The position numbers and the translations under genes were made by a program. 64,000 nt of DNA. Origin: Bacteroidetes bacterium ADurb.Bin139 (lineage in GTDB: Bacteria; Bacteroidota; Bacteroidia; Bacteroidales; UBA932). The stretch spans positions 62,001-126,000 of the forward strand of contig MWDM01000001.1 in the NCBI GenBank assembly GCA_002070565.1, given 5' to 3'. The notes under the pieces are model-generated. The model had not been told where the DNA came from. It saw nothing but the letters and a program-made list of their open reading frames with translations, and did no database searches. This document shows, one piece after another, positions 37,282 through 45,588 of this stretch. Position 1 is the first letter of the stretch, and every line of letters begins with the position of its first letter.

Positions 37282-40185
37282 TCAGTAAAAAGCAGGTATT
37301 GAAAACAAGAATTCAACGTGGTGTTTATCCTCACATGTATAGGCATAGCGTATGCCGGCAATGAGGGCCGTTCCTATGCGGAAGAGGTGGAAATCCATCA
37401 GCAGATCGGTTCCCACAGACCAGTAGTGTTTTTTGGTCTGGTCTTGCTGCCGTGTATGCATGTAATCGGCAAACGGGATAACCTGGAAGCGTTTGATGTA
37501 AATAATATCGGGAATGGAAGGATCTCCTGCCCAGATGGGAATGGCATAATCGGCCGAGGCTTTGAAACCCGTGGGAGACAGGATCCGGTCTTTCATGCCC
37601 CGGGGCGGGGAGAGGAACGTTGCCAGGTAGAAATAGCGGTCTTTGATTTGTTGCTGCTGCCAGGCCACACTCCATTTAAGTGCCTGGTTGCGCATTATCC
37701 CCGGAAGGTATCCGTAAGCCTGAAGGTACAGGATGTTGGTAAACAGATTTCCGGTACCCGGAGAAAGAGCTGTCTGCAGGTTGACACCGAATCCCAGCCT
37801 GGGAAAAATATCCCGGGGGGCAAGGTTGACCATTTGGTAATATTGCAGACCGGCCTGTAAGAGATGGTTCAGCAGATCAGTGGCGGGTCCGGGGATTTGG
37901 TAACTGTCGTTGGAAAAAGTGTATTTCAGAGAGGGAACCAGTCCGCGTTGCCATCCGTGACGGTGGAAGGTGAAGGGAATATAGGCCTGCAGGGAGGCTT
38001 CCACCGAGGGTGTTCCCAGGGTATCCGATACCCAGCGCCGGTGCTGTAACTCTTCCACAGAAAAAGTATGAATACGGGGACGGTTGTTAATATCAAGCTT
38101 GAGGGAAAAAACAGGGAGCAGGCCCGAATAATCCAACCTCAGGTGACCGGTATGAAAACCCTTGTGATAGGAGTATCCCAGCACAGAAGTAAGCGTGCCG
38201 AGGGTATTCTGTGACATGATGGTGGCACCGGCAGCCACCGTGTTGTAATAGGTCTGGAAAGTGAATTGCTCTATTTCGTTGTAGTTGAAATAAAAAGGCA
38301 TCCAGGAATGGAACCTGAAGGCGTTCAGAATTTTGGTGTATTTTTTGACAGGGTAGGAAAGATTTTCCGGTACACGCAGGTTGTCTATGTTGAAATCCGG
38401 AGACGGGGCCAGGATAAAAGGATCTGACGGCTGCTCCTTCCAGTCTGCAGGTTTAAGAATCAGGCTGTCTGTATGCAGCCTGGTAAGCTGATACCCGCAG
38501 ACCGAATAATTTGAATAATACAGATACTTCTCCTTCTCAGTGCCGGGTGGCAGGGGATCAAAGGCCCCGAACCTGGCGTTGGTATATTTCAGGATACTTC
38601 CGTTTTCAGGGTCAAGGCAGAAAATATTATCTGTGTTGTCCACACGGTCACTTGTGAAATACAAAAGTCCGTATGCCTCTTGAAGCCCTGCAAGGGAATG
38701 GAACCCAGGTTTCAAGACAGTTTTCCAGCTTTTTTTCTCCCTATCCAGCTTGTAAATCCCGGAACCTTCTTCCCCGGTCATCAGGACAAAAAGCGTATTA
38801 TTATCCAGCCAGGCTGTTTCTGTGAGCTGTTCCCCACGGGGAGCCGGATGCCTTTCCAGGAGTTCTCCCGTCCAGGTGTTCAACAGGTGTAATTCCGAGC
38901 CGCCCTGCGCGGGGTAATGGACCACAGCCAGAACACTTCCGTCGTCGCTGGTAACCGGATTGAAATAACGGGTCCGGGGCAGGAGGGTTTTTTTTTCACC
39001 TGTCAGGGTGTTATAAGAAATAATAAGCGAAAAGTTCTCATGGGCCCAGCGGTGTCCGCTCACCGTCTCACTCCAGAATATATACGGGCCCCAGGCAGAC
39101 AGGGATGAATTGATGTTGCCAAGCAGGCAGACTGCTTCTTCCCGGTCATTTTCCGGAAAAGGGAAACGCACCAGGCGTGCAGTCTGGGCAAGGGAAGTTT
39201 TAATGGCATAGATAAGATGGGTTCCATCGGGATTTTTAGCCATGACGGCTGACCTGTAACTCACATAATCCCTAGAGGGACGATTGATTTGTTGGCCGCT
39301 ATATAATGGGGTTTTCCGCTTGTCCTGGTCCTTCCAGATATTCTTATAGTACTCAACGGCGGGTTCCCATAATTTGACCGCAGGATACCCGTAATTCCTG
39401 CGAAACGTCTTCCCTTGAATAAAGGGCCAGTAGGGGTATTTTGTAATATCCGAATATATGCGGGCCAGAGCATCTTCCCCTGAAAACAGGCGGGCAACCG
39501 ACAGTTTCATATACCCCAGCGCATAATGGTCAGGTATCGCATGACGGTAGGAGCCATACCGCCATTTATCATAGGGGAATTGTTTCCCCTCAAGAAAAAA
39601 GGCTTTGTACGGCATCAGGAACGAGGCTTGCCTGCCCCGCCCGGCACCGGAAAAGAACGTTTCGGTGATGACAGCATCTCCTTCCAGCATCCATTTTGGG
39701 AAATAAAGGCCCACAGAAATACCTTCCGATTGTTGCCCGAAGAACCAGCTGAATACACGGAAAAAATGATCTCCCGCCTGGTGCATTTGTGACACATGCC
39801 TTGTTTCGTGCAGGATCAGCTGTTTTTCCCAGTTATTGGTGCTTCCGGATGAAGGAGGTGTGGTTATGAGTTCCATTCTTTTGGGAGCCCAGACCACCAT
39901 GCCATTGCTGTTCAGATTATAGGGATGGATTACTATGGGAATTGCCGGAGTCGCAGATCCCGGCAAGAGCTGGACATAGGGTGAGGTCTGCTCCAGCAGC
40001 CAGGCATAGCGGAAAGCCAGTGAATCAATGCCATCAGGGTATATGAGGCGGAAAGAGCCGATCCGGATCTGATTCCATTGCAGGCGGGCCGGATCTTCTC
40101 CTGTACTGTAATATTGACCGTGCGCGTTAAGGGAGGGTCCTGTAAGGAACCAGAGCAGGAAAAAAAATGCAATCAGTCTGTTCAT
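37282..40185 (-). CDS. Secreted gluzincin/beta-propeller/outer-membrane barrel protein
   Basis: 967 aa from the ATG at 40185 with a signal peptide ending 'LNAHGQ' (about residue 24). A zinc-metallopeptidase motif 'LILHETRHVSQ' (HExxH at about 126-130) is followed by 'PKWMLEGDAVITET' near 164-177, the downstream glutamate of gluzincins. Residues 280-600 have TolB/PD40-like repeats ('RYFNPVTSDDGSVLAVVHYP', 'GIYKLDREKKSW'). The last 330 residues look like an outer-membrane beta-barrel of alternating aromatic strands ending in '...SIPAFY', with a terminal aromatic residue as barrel assembly needs. It is probably a surface-anchored or periplasm-facing peptidase. No named family recognised. Its -7 box ends 4 nt before the ATG. 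Confidence 0.75.
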   Translation of the reverse strand: MNRLIAFFFLLWFLTGPSLNAHGQYYSTGEDPARLQWNQIRIGSFRLIYPDGIDSLAFRYAWLLEQTSPYVQLLPGSATPAIPIVIHPYNLNSNGMVVWAPKRMELITTPPSSGSTNNWEKQLILHETRHVSQMHQAGDHFFRVFSWFFGQQSEGISVGLYFPKWMLEGDAVITETFFSGAGRGRQASFLMPYKAFFLEGKQFPYDKWRYGSYRHAIPDHYALGYMKLSVARLFSGEDALARIYSDITKYPYWPFIQGKTFRRNYGYPAVKLWEPAVEYYKNIWKDQDKRKTPLYSGQQINRPSRDYVSYRSAVMAKNPDGTHLIYAIKTSLAQTARLVRFPFPENDREEAVCLLGNINSSLSAWGPYIFWSETVSGHRWAHENFSLIISYNTLTGEKKTLLPRTRYFNPVTSDDGSVLAVVHYPAQGGSELHLLNTWTGELLERHPAPRGEQLTETAWLDNNTLFVLMTGEEGSGIYKLDREKKSWKTVLKPGFHSLAGLQEAYGLLYFTSDRVDNTDNIFCLDPENGSILKYTNARFGAFDPLPPGTEKEKYLYYSNYSVCGYQLTRLHTDSLILKPADWKEQPSDPFILAPSPDFNIDNLRVPENLSYPVKKYTKILNAFRFHSWMPFYFNYNEIEQFTFQTYYNTVAAGATIMSQNTLGTLTSVLGYSYHKGFHTGHLRLDYSGLLPVFSLKLDINNRPRIHTFSVEELQHRRWVSDTLGTPSVEASLQAYIPFTFHRHGWQRGLVPSLKYTFSNDSYQIPGPATDLLNHLLQAGLQYYQMVNLAPRDIFPRLGFGVNLQTALSPGTGNLFTNILYLQAYGYLPGIMRNQALKWSVAWQQQQIKDRYFYLATFLSPPRGMKDRILSPTGFKASADYAIPIWAGDPSIPDIIYIKRFQVIPFADYMHTRQQDQTKKHYWSVGTDLLMDFHLFRIGTALIAGIRYAYTCEDKHHVEFLFSIPAFY

Positions 40186-40189
40186 CACA

Positions 40190-40197
40190 CAAAGGTA
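40190..40197 (-). promoter_or_regulatory. -7 box 4 nt before the gluzincin start
   Basis: TACCTTTG on the minus strand is followed by TGTG and then the ATG at 40185, predicting a leaderless mRNA. It sits in the 28 bp between the tRNA-Gln(CUG) 3' end and the gene. Confidence 0.62.
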
Positions 40198-40213
40198 ACT
40201 GATTGTTTTAAAG

Positions 40214-40284
40214 TTGAGCTACCAGGACTCGAACCCGGACCGACAGAGCCAGAATCTGTAGTGCTACCATTACACCATAGCTCA
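40214..40284 (-). tRNA. tRNA-Gln (anticodon CUG)
   Basis: 71 nt cloverleaf: acceptor TGAGCTA/TAGCTCA, anticodon stem ACAGA/TCTGT around loop TTCTGGC (anticodon CTG), T loop TTCGAGT. The discriminator base is A. The 3' CCA is not encoded. It follows tRNA-Gln(UUG) after 7 nt and is probably cut from the same transcript. Confidence 0.95.
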
Positions 40285-40291
40285 TTGTTTG

Positions 40292-40362
40292 TTGAGCTAC
40301 CAGGATTCGAACCTAGACAGACAGAACCAAAATCTGTAGTGCTACCATTACACCATAGCTCA
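40292..40362 (-). tRNA. tRNA-Gln (anticodon UUG)
   Basis: 71 nt cloverleaf, with the same acceptor, D and anticodon stems as its neighbour; loop TTTTGGT gives anticodon TTG. It differs from the CUG gene at about six positions. Transcribed from the box at 40374-40381. CCA is not encoded. Confidence 0.96.
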
Positions 40363-40373
40363 ATCGGAGCGTG

Positions 40374-40381
40374 CAAAGATA
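40374..40381 (-). promoter_or_regulatory. -7 box of the tRNA-Gln pair
   Basis: TATCTTTG on the minus strand ends 11 nt before the 5' end of tRNA-Gln(UUG). It lies just after the stop of tadA. Confidence 0.6.
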
Positions 40382-40386
40382 TAACA

Positions 40387-40842
40387 TTAGCGTTTTCCGG
40401 CAAAAAAATCTTTTAATAATTTTCCGGCCTCTGTGGCCAGTATGCCGGCCGACACTTCTGTTTTTGGATGGAGTATCCTGTCTTTGAAAAGGGAGTACCC
40501 CCTTTTGGGATCGGAAGCTGCATATACCAGGCGGCCCAATTGAGCCCAGGAAAGGGCGCAGGCACACATGGCACAGGGTTCCAGGGTCACATAAAGGGTA
40601 CACTGGTCCAGGTATTTTCCGCCCAGGGTATTGCAGGCAGAGGTGATGGCCTGCATTTCTGCATGCGCTGTAGGATCGTTAAGGGTTTCTGTCAGGTTGT
40701 GAGCCCGGGCAATGACCTTTCCGCGGCAAACGACAACAGCTCCTACCGGAATCTCGTCCTTTCCGCGTGCGGCTTGCGCCTCTTCAAGCGCTTTCCGCAT
40801 ATACAGCCTATCTTGTGAGGGGCTTTCCAAAACGCTTTTCAA
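40387..40842 (-). CDS. tadA: tRNA-specific adenosine deaminase
   Basis: 151 aa zinc-dependent deaminase that turns A34 of tRNA-Arg(ACG) into inosine. 'PTAHAEMQAI' supplies the zinc histidine and catalytic glutamate, and 'TLEPCAMCACAL' the two cysteines. The start is uncertain: homologues have about eight residues before 'YMRKALEEA', so translation likely starts at a TTG (40842 or 40830); the ATG at 40800 would remove the conserved lead-in. The N-terminus overlaps the end of the acyltransferase gene by 23-35 nt. Confidence 0.92.
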   Translation of the reverse strand: MKSVLESPSQDRLYMRKALEEAQAARGKDEIPVGAVVVCRGKVIARAHNLTETLNDPTAHAEMQAITSACNTLGGKYLDQCTLYVTLEPCAMCACALSWAQLGRLVYAASDPKRGYSLFKDRILHPKTEVSAGILATEAGKLLKDFFAGKR

Positions 40843-42592
40843 TTATTGAAAAATCAGAGATGTCTTTTGTAACCATCATCAGTTCTTCTTTAGGAATTTC
40901 AAGGACATCGCAAACAATGAAACCGTCCAGTGAATCGTTGAATTCCTTATCTATGTTGAACAATACAATTTTGGAGTTCAGTTTCAGGTATCTTTTCACA
41001 AGTGAAGGGAGCCGGTACTGCCGGTTGCTCATGCGCATCAGCAGGCGGTCCAGTTGCTCCGGTGTCTGGATATCACGCAAAAGGACATCGGGATCGACAA
41101 GTCCGAAATCCGGGGTAAAGGGGTTCCTGGCTCCGATACAACCCTGGTAGTCCATAGTGCTGTGGTGTTCCATGATGTACTTGTAGATGAGCGATTGATA
41201 CAACTTTGGATACCAGGAAGATATACTCACAGGGCCAATGAAATAACGGTATTCTTCGTTGCGGAGCATGATGTGGAACAGGCCCTTGAAAAGCAGCAAC
41301 ATGGGGATTGTTTCATAACGGTATTCCTGGCTTATGAAAGCCCTTCCAAGCTCCATGCTCTGCCACAGTATGGGTTCAAGACCCGGGCCAAATTTAAAGA
41401 GGGTGTTGTTGTAAAAACCCATGACACCAAAACGTTTCATCAACTCGGCTCCCATCCCTATCCGGTAAGCTCCCACGATTGCTTTTTTCTCAGAATCCCA
41501 GAGGACCAGGTGGTAGTAATTCCTGTCGAAGGTATCAAGGTCCAGGGGCTGGTATGTCCCTTCCCCGACGGTCCGGAATGCTTCCTCCCTTTTGCGGCCA
41601 ATTTCGTACATAAGATTAGGAATAAGGGAATAGGGGGCAAAATAGGCTGCAAAGTTATTGATATCGAACAGGCAATTGCGGGAAGGCAGCTGCTCAACTT
41701 CTCTGACGGCCAGTTCATGCTTTTTTGGGGGGGCAATGGGGGCGGCGTGTTCCGGTTCCTTAAATTTGTCTTTATTTTCTATATTGGCAGCCAGAGCATA
41801 CGTGCGGGCACGCAGATAGTCTCCCAGCTCTTTATAATCTGTATATCGCTGTTGTTCTGCCACGCTTATGGGGGACCCCACACGCACAGAAAGACGGCGC
41901 CCCTTTTTATTGAGCACTTCCGCCGGCAGGCTGGCTGTCTGCAGCATGGGGTGTATCTTTGCCCTGCGCAGGAAACGTACCGAATTATGTCCTTCAAAAT
42001 AAATTGGGACCACGGGAACGCCGGCATTCATGATGAATTTGACAATAGCGGTGTGCCATGGAATATCTTCTACCAGTCCGGAAGGACCTATGTGAGAAAC
42101 CTCTCCGGCGGGGAACAGACCCAGGGGATTGCCTTTTTGAAGACATTCCTTAGCCAGGCGGATTCCCGCTATGCTGGAACGCGAAGACACGTTTTTATCA
42201 AAAGCATTGACAGGTAAAAAAAAATTCTGCAAAGGCCTGATGCGCGACAGTAAGTAATTCACGATCACTTTCAAATCGGGTCTTTCCTCCGACACAAGAT
42301 GCATCAGGATGATTCCGTCCAGAGCGCCATAGGCATGGTTGGATACGGTTATAAAAGAACCTTCTTTGGGAAGATTGGCCAGGTCCAAGGAAGGGGTGTC
42401 ATAGGTAATGCGCATCTCGGCAAGAAAAGCCTCGAGACATTCACGACCCTCAAAGTCTGCCACCTTGTCATATAGTTTATTGATCTTATCGAGCTTCATC
42501 AGCTTCATCAGAGCCGGTGCAAGGAAAAAACCCACTATCGATTTTTCTCCAAAGACCTTTCGCAGATCTTTTGTTTCTATCAGTTTTTTCAT
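40808..42592 (-). CDS. Bifunctional aminolipid acyltransferase (OlsF/GlsB-GlsA fusion)
   Basis: 594 aa fusion of two acyltransferases. Residues 20-270 form a PlsC/OlsA-like O-acyltransferase with 'NHAYGALD' (HX4D, near 84) and 'GLFPAGEVSH' near 157. Residues 300-590 resemble OlsB/GlsB, the N-acyltransferase of ornithine or glycine lipid synthesis ('YYHLVLWDSEKKAIVGAYRI', 'GPVSISSWYPKLYQSL'). Together they could carry out both acylations of an amino acid, as known for OlsF. In Bacteroides glycine lipids are made by separate GlsB and GlsA. The ATG at 42592 was chosen since upstream sequence contains the promoter. Amino acid used: unknown. The enzyme is likely at the inner membrane. Confidence 0.85.
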   Translation of the reverse strand: MKKLIETKDLRKVFGEKSIVGFFLAPALMKLMKLDKINKLYDKVADFEGRECLEAFLAEMRITYDTPSLDLANLPKEGSFITVSNHAYGALDGIILMHLVSEERPDLKVIVNYLLSRIRPLQNFFLPVNAFDKNVSSRSSIAGIRLAKECLQKGNPLGLFPAGEVSHIGPSGLVEDIPWHTAIVKFIMNAGVPVVPIYFEGHNSVRFLRRAKIHPMLQTASLPAEVLNKKGRRLSVRVGSPISVAEQQRYTDYKELGDYLRARTYALAANIENKDKFKEPEHAAPIAPPKKHELAVREVEQLPSRNCLFDINNFAAYFAPYSLIPNLMYEIGRKREEAFRTVGEGTYQPLDLDTFDRNYYHLVLWDSEKKAIVGAYRIGMGAELMKRFGVMGFYNNTLFKFGPGLEPILWQSMELGRAFISQEYRYETIPMLLLFKGLFHIMLRNEEYRYFIGPVSISSWYPKLYQSLIYKYIMEHHSTMDYQGCIGARNPFTPDFGLVDPDVLLRDIQTPEQLDRLLMRMSNRQYRLPSLVKRYLKLNSKIVLFNIDKEFNDSLDGFIVCDVLEIPKEELMMVTKDISDFSIIEKRFGKPLTR

Positions 42593-42603
42593 AAATGGAT
42601 TAA

Positions 42604-42611
42604 CAAATATA
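42604..42611 (-). promoter_or_regulatory. -7 box of the aminolipid acyltransferase gene
   Basis: TATATTTG on the minus strand ends 11 nt before the ATG at 42592. On the plus strand TATTTTTA (42614-42621), one mismatch, ends 7 nt before uvrC. Both starts share 36 bp of intergenic sequence. Confidence 0.5.
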
Positions 42612-42628
42612 TGTATTTTTACAATGAA

Positions 42629-44467
42629 ATGATTCAGGTGTCGGACCAATTGGCTCTTTTGCCCCGCCAGTGCGGCGTGTATAGATTCCTTAACAACGAA
42701 GGAAAGGTGATCTATGTGGGAAAGGCAAAAGATCTGAAAAAACGCGTTTCCCAGTATTTTACCCGGGGGAAAAACCTTTCTGCCAAAACAAAACGCATGG
42801 TTAGCCAGGTACAGGCATTGGAATATACCGTGGTAGAAACCGAAAGCGATGCCCTGCTGCTGGAAAACAACCTGATCAAGACGCTACAACCCCGTTATAA
42901 CATACTTCTCAAGGACGACAAGACCTTTCCATGGATATGTGTAAAAAACGAACCATTTCCGCGTGTGTTTCAGACAAGGAAGATTGTAAAGGACGGTTCG
43001 CAATATTTTGGTCCCTACACCAGCGGCTATTATTGCAGGCAAATGTTGCAACTTCTGCACAACCTGTACCCGCTGCGCACCTGTTCCCTGGTGCTCACAC
43101 CTCGGGCAGTGGCAGCCGGTCGTTACCGCAAGTGCCTCCAGGCGCATATAGGCCGTTGCATGGCTCCCTGTACCGGAGAAGAGACCATGGAACAATACCA
43201 GGGGTACATTAGCGCAGTGACCAGCATTTTAAAAGGAGACGTGACATCTGTGAGAAAATTGCTGGAAAATCAAATGAAGAAGTTTGCAAATGCGCTCGAT
43301 TTCGAGCAAGCGCAGAAATTGAAGGAACAATGGGAAATACTTACCCGTTACCAGTCAAAATCGGTCATTGTTAATCCGCGCATATCCAACCTGGATGTGT
43401 TCAGCATTACGGTAGATGATAAATCGTCCATGGCTTTCGGCAATTTCCTGCGGGTTGCAGACGGAGCCGTTGTACAGTCGCTGAATGTGAAATATAAATT
43501 GCACATAGAAGAAGAACCGTCTGCGGTTTTGAGTTTGTTTATGGCAGAAATGAAAGATAAACTGGAAAAATTGTCCCCCGAGGTGGTGGTGCCGTTTCTG
43601 CCCGAAGCGGTTCCGGGCGACAGCCGTGTCCATGTTCCGGTCAGGGGAGATAAGCAGACGCTGGTCGCCCTGAGCATGCGTAATGCAGCCAACTACCGGA
43701 ACGAGCAGGTGCGTATGATGGAAATGCGTGACAGGGGAAACCGCCAGGAACAAAAAAACCGGAAAATCCTGACCGCCTTACGAGACGATCTCGGCATGAA
43801 GGAATCCCCTGTACATATAGAGTGTTTTGACAATTCAAACCTGCAGGGAAGCCATCCGGTAGCCGCCTGTGTGGTATTCCGGGACGGTGTCCCGAGTAAA
43901 AAAAATTACCGTCACTATACAATAAAAAGCGTGGAAGGGCCTGACGATTTCGCCTCAATGAAAGAAGTGGTGACGCGTCGCTACAGCCGTATTCTGGCAG
44001 AGAGCAGCCCCCTGCCGCAACTCATTGTAATAGACGGGGGTAAGGGACAGCTTTCTGCAGCTTATTCTGCTCTGCAAAGCCTGGGGCTGGAGCATAGCAT
44101 AACGGCGGTCGGACTGGCTAAACGGATGGAAGAGATTTACCTGGCCACCGATAAGACCCCACTGTTCCTGGATAAGAATTCTTCTTCCCTGCGGTTGCTC
44201 ATGCAGCTGCGCAACGAAGCACACCGTTTTGGAATCACCTTTCACAGGAAACAAAGAAGTGCCGGTTTTACACGGTCTGCCCTGCTGGAGATACCGGGAA
44301 TAGGACCCCGCACCCTGGAAAAACTCCTGCGTCACTTTGGAAGTCTCAGGCAGATTTCCCTGGCATCCAGGGAAGAACTGACAAAGGTTGTTTCCAATGC
44401 CCTGGCACTCAAAATAACAGAGTGGATCGGAACAAGTGGAACCTCAGCGCACCAAAATTCAACGTAG
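42629..44467 (+). CDS. uvrC: Excinuclease ABC subunit C
   Basis: 612 aa DNA repair nuclease that makes the dual incision with UvrB. N-terminal GIY-YIG domain ('GVYRFLNNEGKVIYVGKAKD'), a UVR motif near residue 205-240, an RNase H-like C-terminal nuclease domain ('HIECFDNSNLQGSHPVAACV', 'VIDGGKGQLSAA') and helix-hairpin-helix ('LEIPGIGPRTLEKLLRHFGS'). The ATG at 42629 gives the usual N-terminus. The last nine codons lie within an inverted repeat that runs past the stop (see 44436). Confidence 0.96.
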   Translation: MIQVSDQLALLPRQCGVYRFLNNEGKVIYVGKAKDLKKRVSQYFTRGKNLSAKTKRMVSQVQALEYTVVETESDALLLENNLIKTLQPRYNILLKDDKTFPWICVKNEPFPRVFQTRKIVKDGSQYFGPYTSGYYCRQMLQLLHNLYPLRTCSLVLTPRAVAAGRYRKCLQAHIGRCMAPCTGEETMEQYQGYISAVTSILKGDVTSVRKLLENQMKKFANALDFEQAQKLKEQWEILTRYQSKSVIVNPRISNLDVFSITVDDKSSMAFGNFLRVADGAVVQSLNVKYKLHIEEEPSAVLSLFMAEMKDKLEKLSPEVVVPFLPEAVPGDSRVHVPVRGDKQTLVALSMRNAANYRNEQVRMMEMRDRGNRQEQKNRKILTALRDDLGMKESPVHIECFDNSNLQGSHPVAACVVFRDGVPSKKNYRHYTIKSVEGPDDFASMKEVVTRRYSRILAESSPLPQLIVIDGGKGQLSAAYSALQSLGLEHSITAVGLAKRMEEIYLATDKTPLFLDKNSSSLRLLMQLRNEAHRFGITFHRKQRSAGFTRSALLEIPGIGPRTLEKLLRHFGSLRQISLASREELTKVVSNALALKITEWIGTSGTSAHQNST

Positions 44468-44534
44468 ACTTATAAAGCACCGTAAAAGAGTTTGTTAAAA
44501 TTTTAATGCACATTTTGGCGCGCTGAGGTTCCAC
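44436..44534. repeat. 23-bp inverted repeat across the uvrC stop codon
   Basis: The arm 44436-44458 and the arm 44512-44534 are reverse complements at 22 of 23 positions, with a 53-bp AT-rich spacer. The left arm codes the last residues of UvrC. Stem length is far beyond a normal terminator and neither arm is followed by a T run. The 99-bp unit looks like a small MITE-type element or an extended mRNA 3' hairpin; no target-site duplication is clear. Confidence 0.72.
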
Positions 44535-44580
44535 CTCGGACTGTTGCGGGAAGCCGTGACCGGGAGTTAGGCGCAGGGAT

Positions 44581-44790
44581 TCAGGGAACAGGATCGTAGC
44601 CGCTGCCGCCCCATGGATTGCAGCGGAGAAATCGCCGGACCGCCAGATATAAACCTTTAAAAGGACCATGCCTGCGCAGGGCGTCCAGGGCATATTGGGA
44701 ACAGGTGGGGGTAAACCGGCAGGAGGGGGACGTGAAGGGAGATATGCATAACTGGTAACATTTAACCAGCAGGATCAGGGGAAAGGTCAA
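44581..44790 (-). CDS. yidD: Membrane protein insertion efficiency factor YidD
   Basis: About 69 aa from a TTG at 44790; a CTG at 44802 would give the classic 'KKVL' start and an ATG at 44910 would add 36-40 residues lying inside rnpA. The core '[18 protein letters not shown]', '[17 protein letters not shown]' and the end '[11 protein letters not shown]' are diagnostic. YidD helps YidC-mediated insertion of inner-membrane proteins. It overlaps rnpA, the standard neighbour. Confidence 0.88.
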   Translation of the reverse strand: MTFPLILLVKCYQLCISPFTSPSCRFTPTCSQYALDALRRHGPFKGLYLAVRRFLRCNPWGGSGYDPVP

Positions 44791-45193
44791 AACCTTCTTC
44801 AGATAGCCGGGCAAAGCGCCCGAGCAAAGCCTGCATTTTTGTTTCCAGCCAGGAGAATGGTTTGACTTCACGGGGTAAATATAGACATAAAAAAATAAGC
44901 CTTGTACCATTTGCTTCGAGGGCCGGTTTGAGTATCCGGGGATAGTTCAACCGGAAAGACTCCCTGAGGCGCCTTTTTACTATATTTCTTTTTACGGCCG
45001 ATTTCAGGTGCTTCTTGGGTACGGCAAATGCAATGCTGCACCCGGCCCGGGTTTCCCCTTCCTCAGAGGCTCTGAAGAATACGCGAAAAGGCCCTGTTGT
45101 GAATGAGCGGGCATCCGTGAAAAGAGATTCGATCTCTTTCCGGGAGGATAGTCGCATGTGTTTGGGAAAAGCGTATGAAAATTCCGGTTTCAT
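44762..45193 (-). CDS. rnpA: Ribonuclease P protein component
   Basis: 143 aa basic protein that binds RNase P RNA and helps tRNA 5' maturation. The RNR signature '[18 protein letters not shown]' and '[10 protein letters not shown]' are present. The ATG at 45193 overlaps the upstream lipoprotein stop (ATGA). No rpmH is next to it, unlike in many other bacteria but as is common in Bacteroidota. It overlaps yidD by 29 nt. Confidence 0.94.
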   Translation of the reverse strand: MKPEFSYAFPKHMRLSSRKEIESLFTDARSFTTGPFRVFFRASEEGETRAGCSIAFAVPKKHLKSAVKRNIVKRRLRESFRLNYPRILKPALEANGTRLIFLCLYLPREVKPFSWLETKMQALLGRFARLSEEGFDLSPDPAG

Positions 45194-45588
45194 AACGGAA
45201 TTTTTCTGTATTCCAGGACACTTCCGGTATCCAGGGTATCGCTGTTCATTTCCTGGAATTCCACCATAGCACGCATCAGGGAATCTTTCATGACCTGGAT
45301 GCGCCATTCCTGGTAAAGGCTTTGGTATTTTTCGAAATAAGTGGTTAGCACGTTGCAATAAAACTGGTATTGCCCTTGATAGGCAACGCCTTGGCGGGTA
45401 AGGGTAACAGAGGTGCTGTTTGTGAAATATAGTTGTTCAGCTACGGCGGGCGCTTCCCCGTCAACAGAAACAAGTTCCCATTTGCCGTAGGCCAGTTCCC
45501 TGTAATGGTTGAAATTTTTCTGGCAGGATGTGGTTATCAGAGCCAGAAAAAACCCTATGCACAGACAGGTCGTGCGTTTCATAATCAT
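45190..45588 (-). CDS. Small lipoprotein of unknown function
   Basis: 132 aa. Signal peptide with lipobox 'LITTSC' (Cys about residue 22), then a region 'YGKWELVSVDGEAPAVAEQL' that recalls lipocalin-like domains of Bacteroidota lipoproteins (tentative). Both ends overlap neighbours by 4 nt (ATGA with hemD upstream and rnpA downstream), so translation is coupled along the operon. No function recognised. Confidence 0.78.
   Translation of the reverse strand: MIMKRTTCLCIGFFLALITTSCQKNFNHYRELAYGKWELVSVDGEAPAVAEQLYFTNSTSVTLTRQGVAYQGQYQFYCNVLTTYFEKYQSLYQEWRIQVMKDSLMRAMVEFQEMNSDTLDTGSVLEYRKIPL

Noticed and set aside
40185-40416. Open frames running through the tRNA-Gln pair on both strands
   Set aside because: They exist only because the two tRNAs are near-identical repeats; the cloverleaf folds explain the sequence.
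41054-42217. Long antisense open frame (387 codons) across the aminolipid acyltransferase
   Set aside because: No family resemblance; the sense strand encodes a well-conserved enzyme. The same applies to antisense frames in secDF (2478-3323), the serine hydrolase (5488-6426) and groEL (35138-35962).
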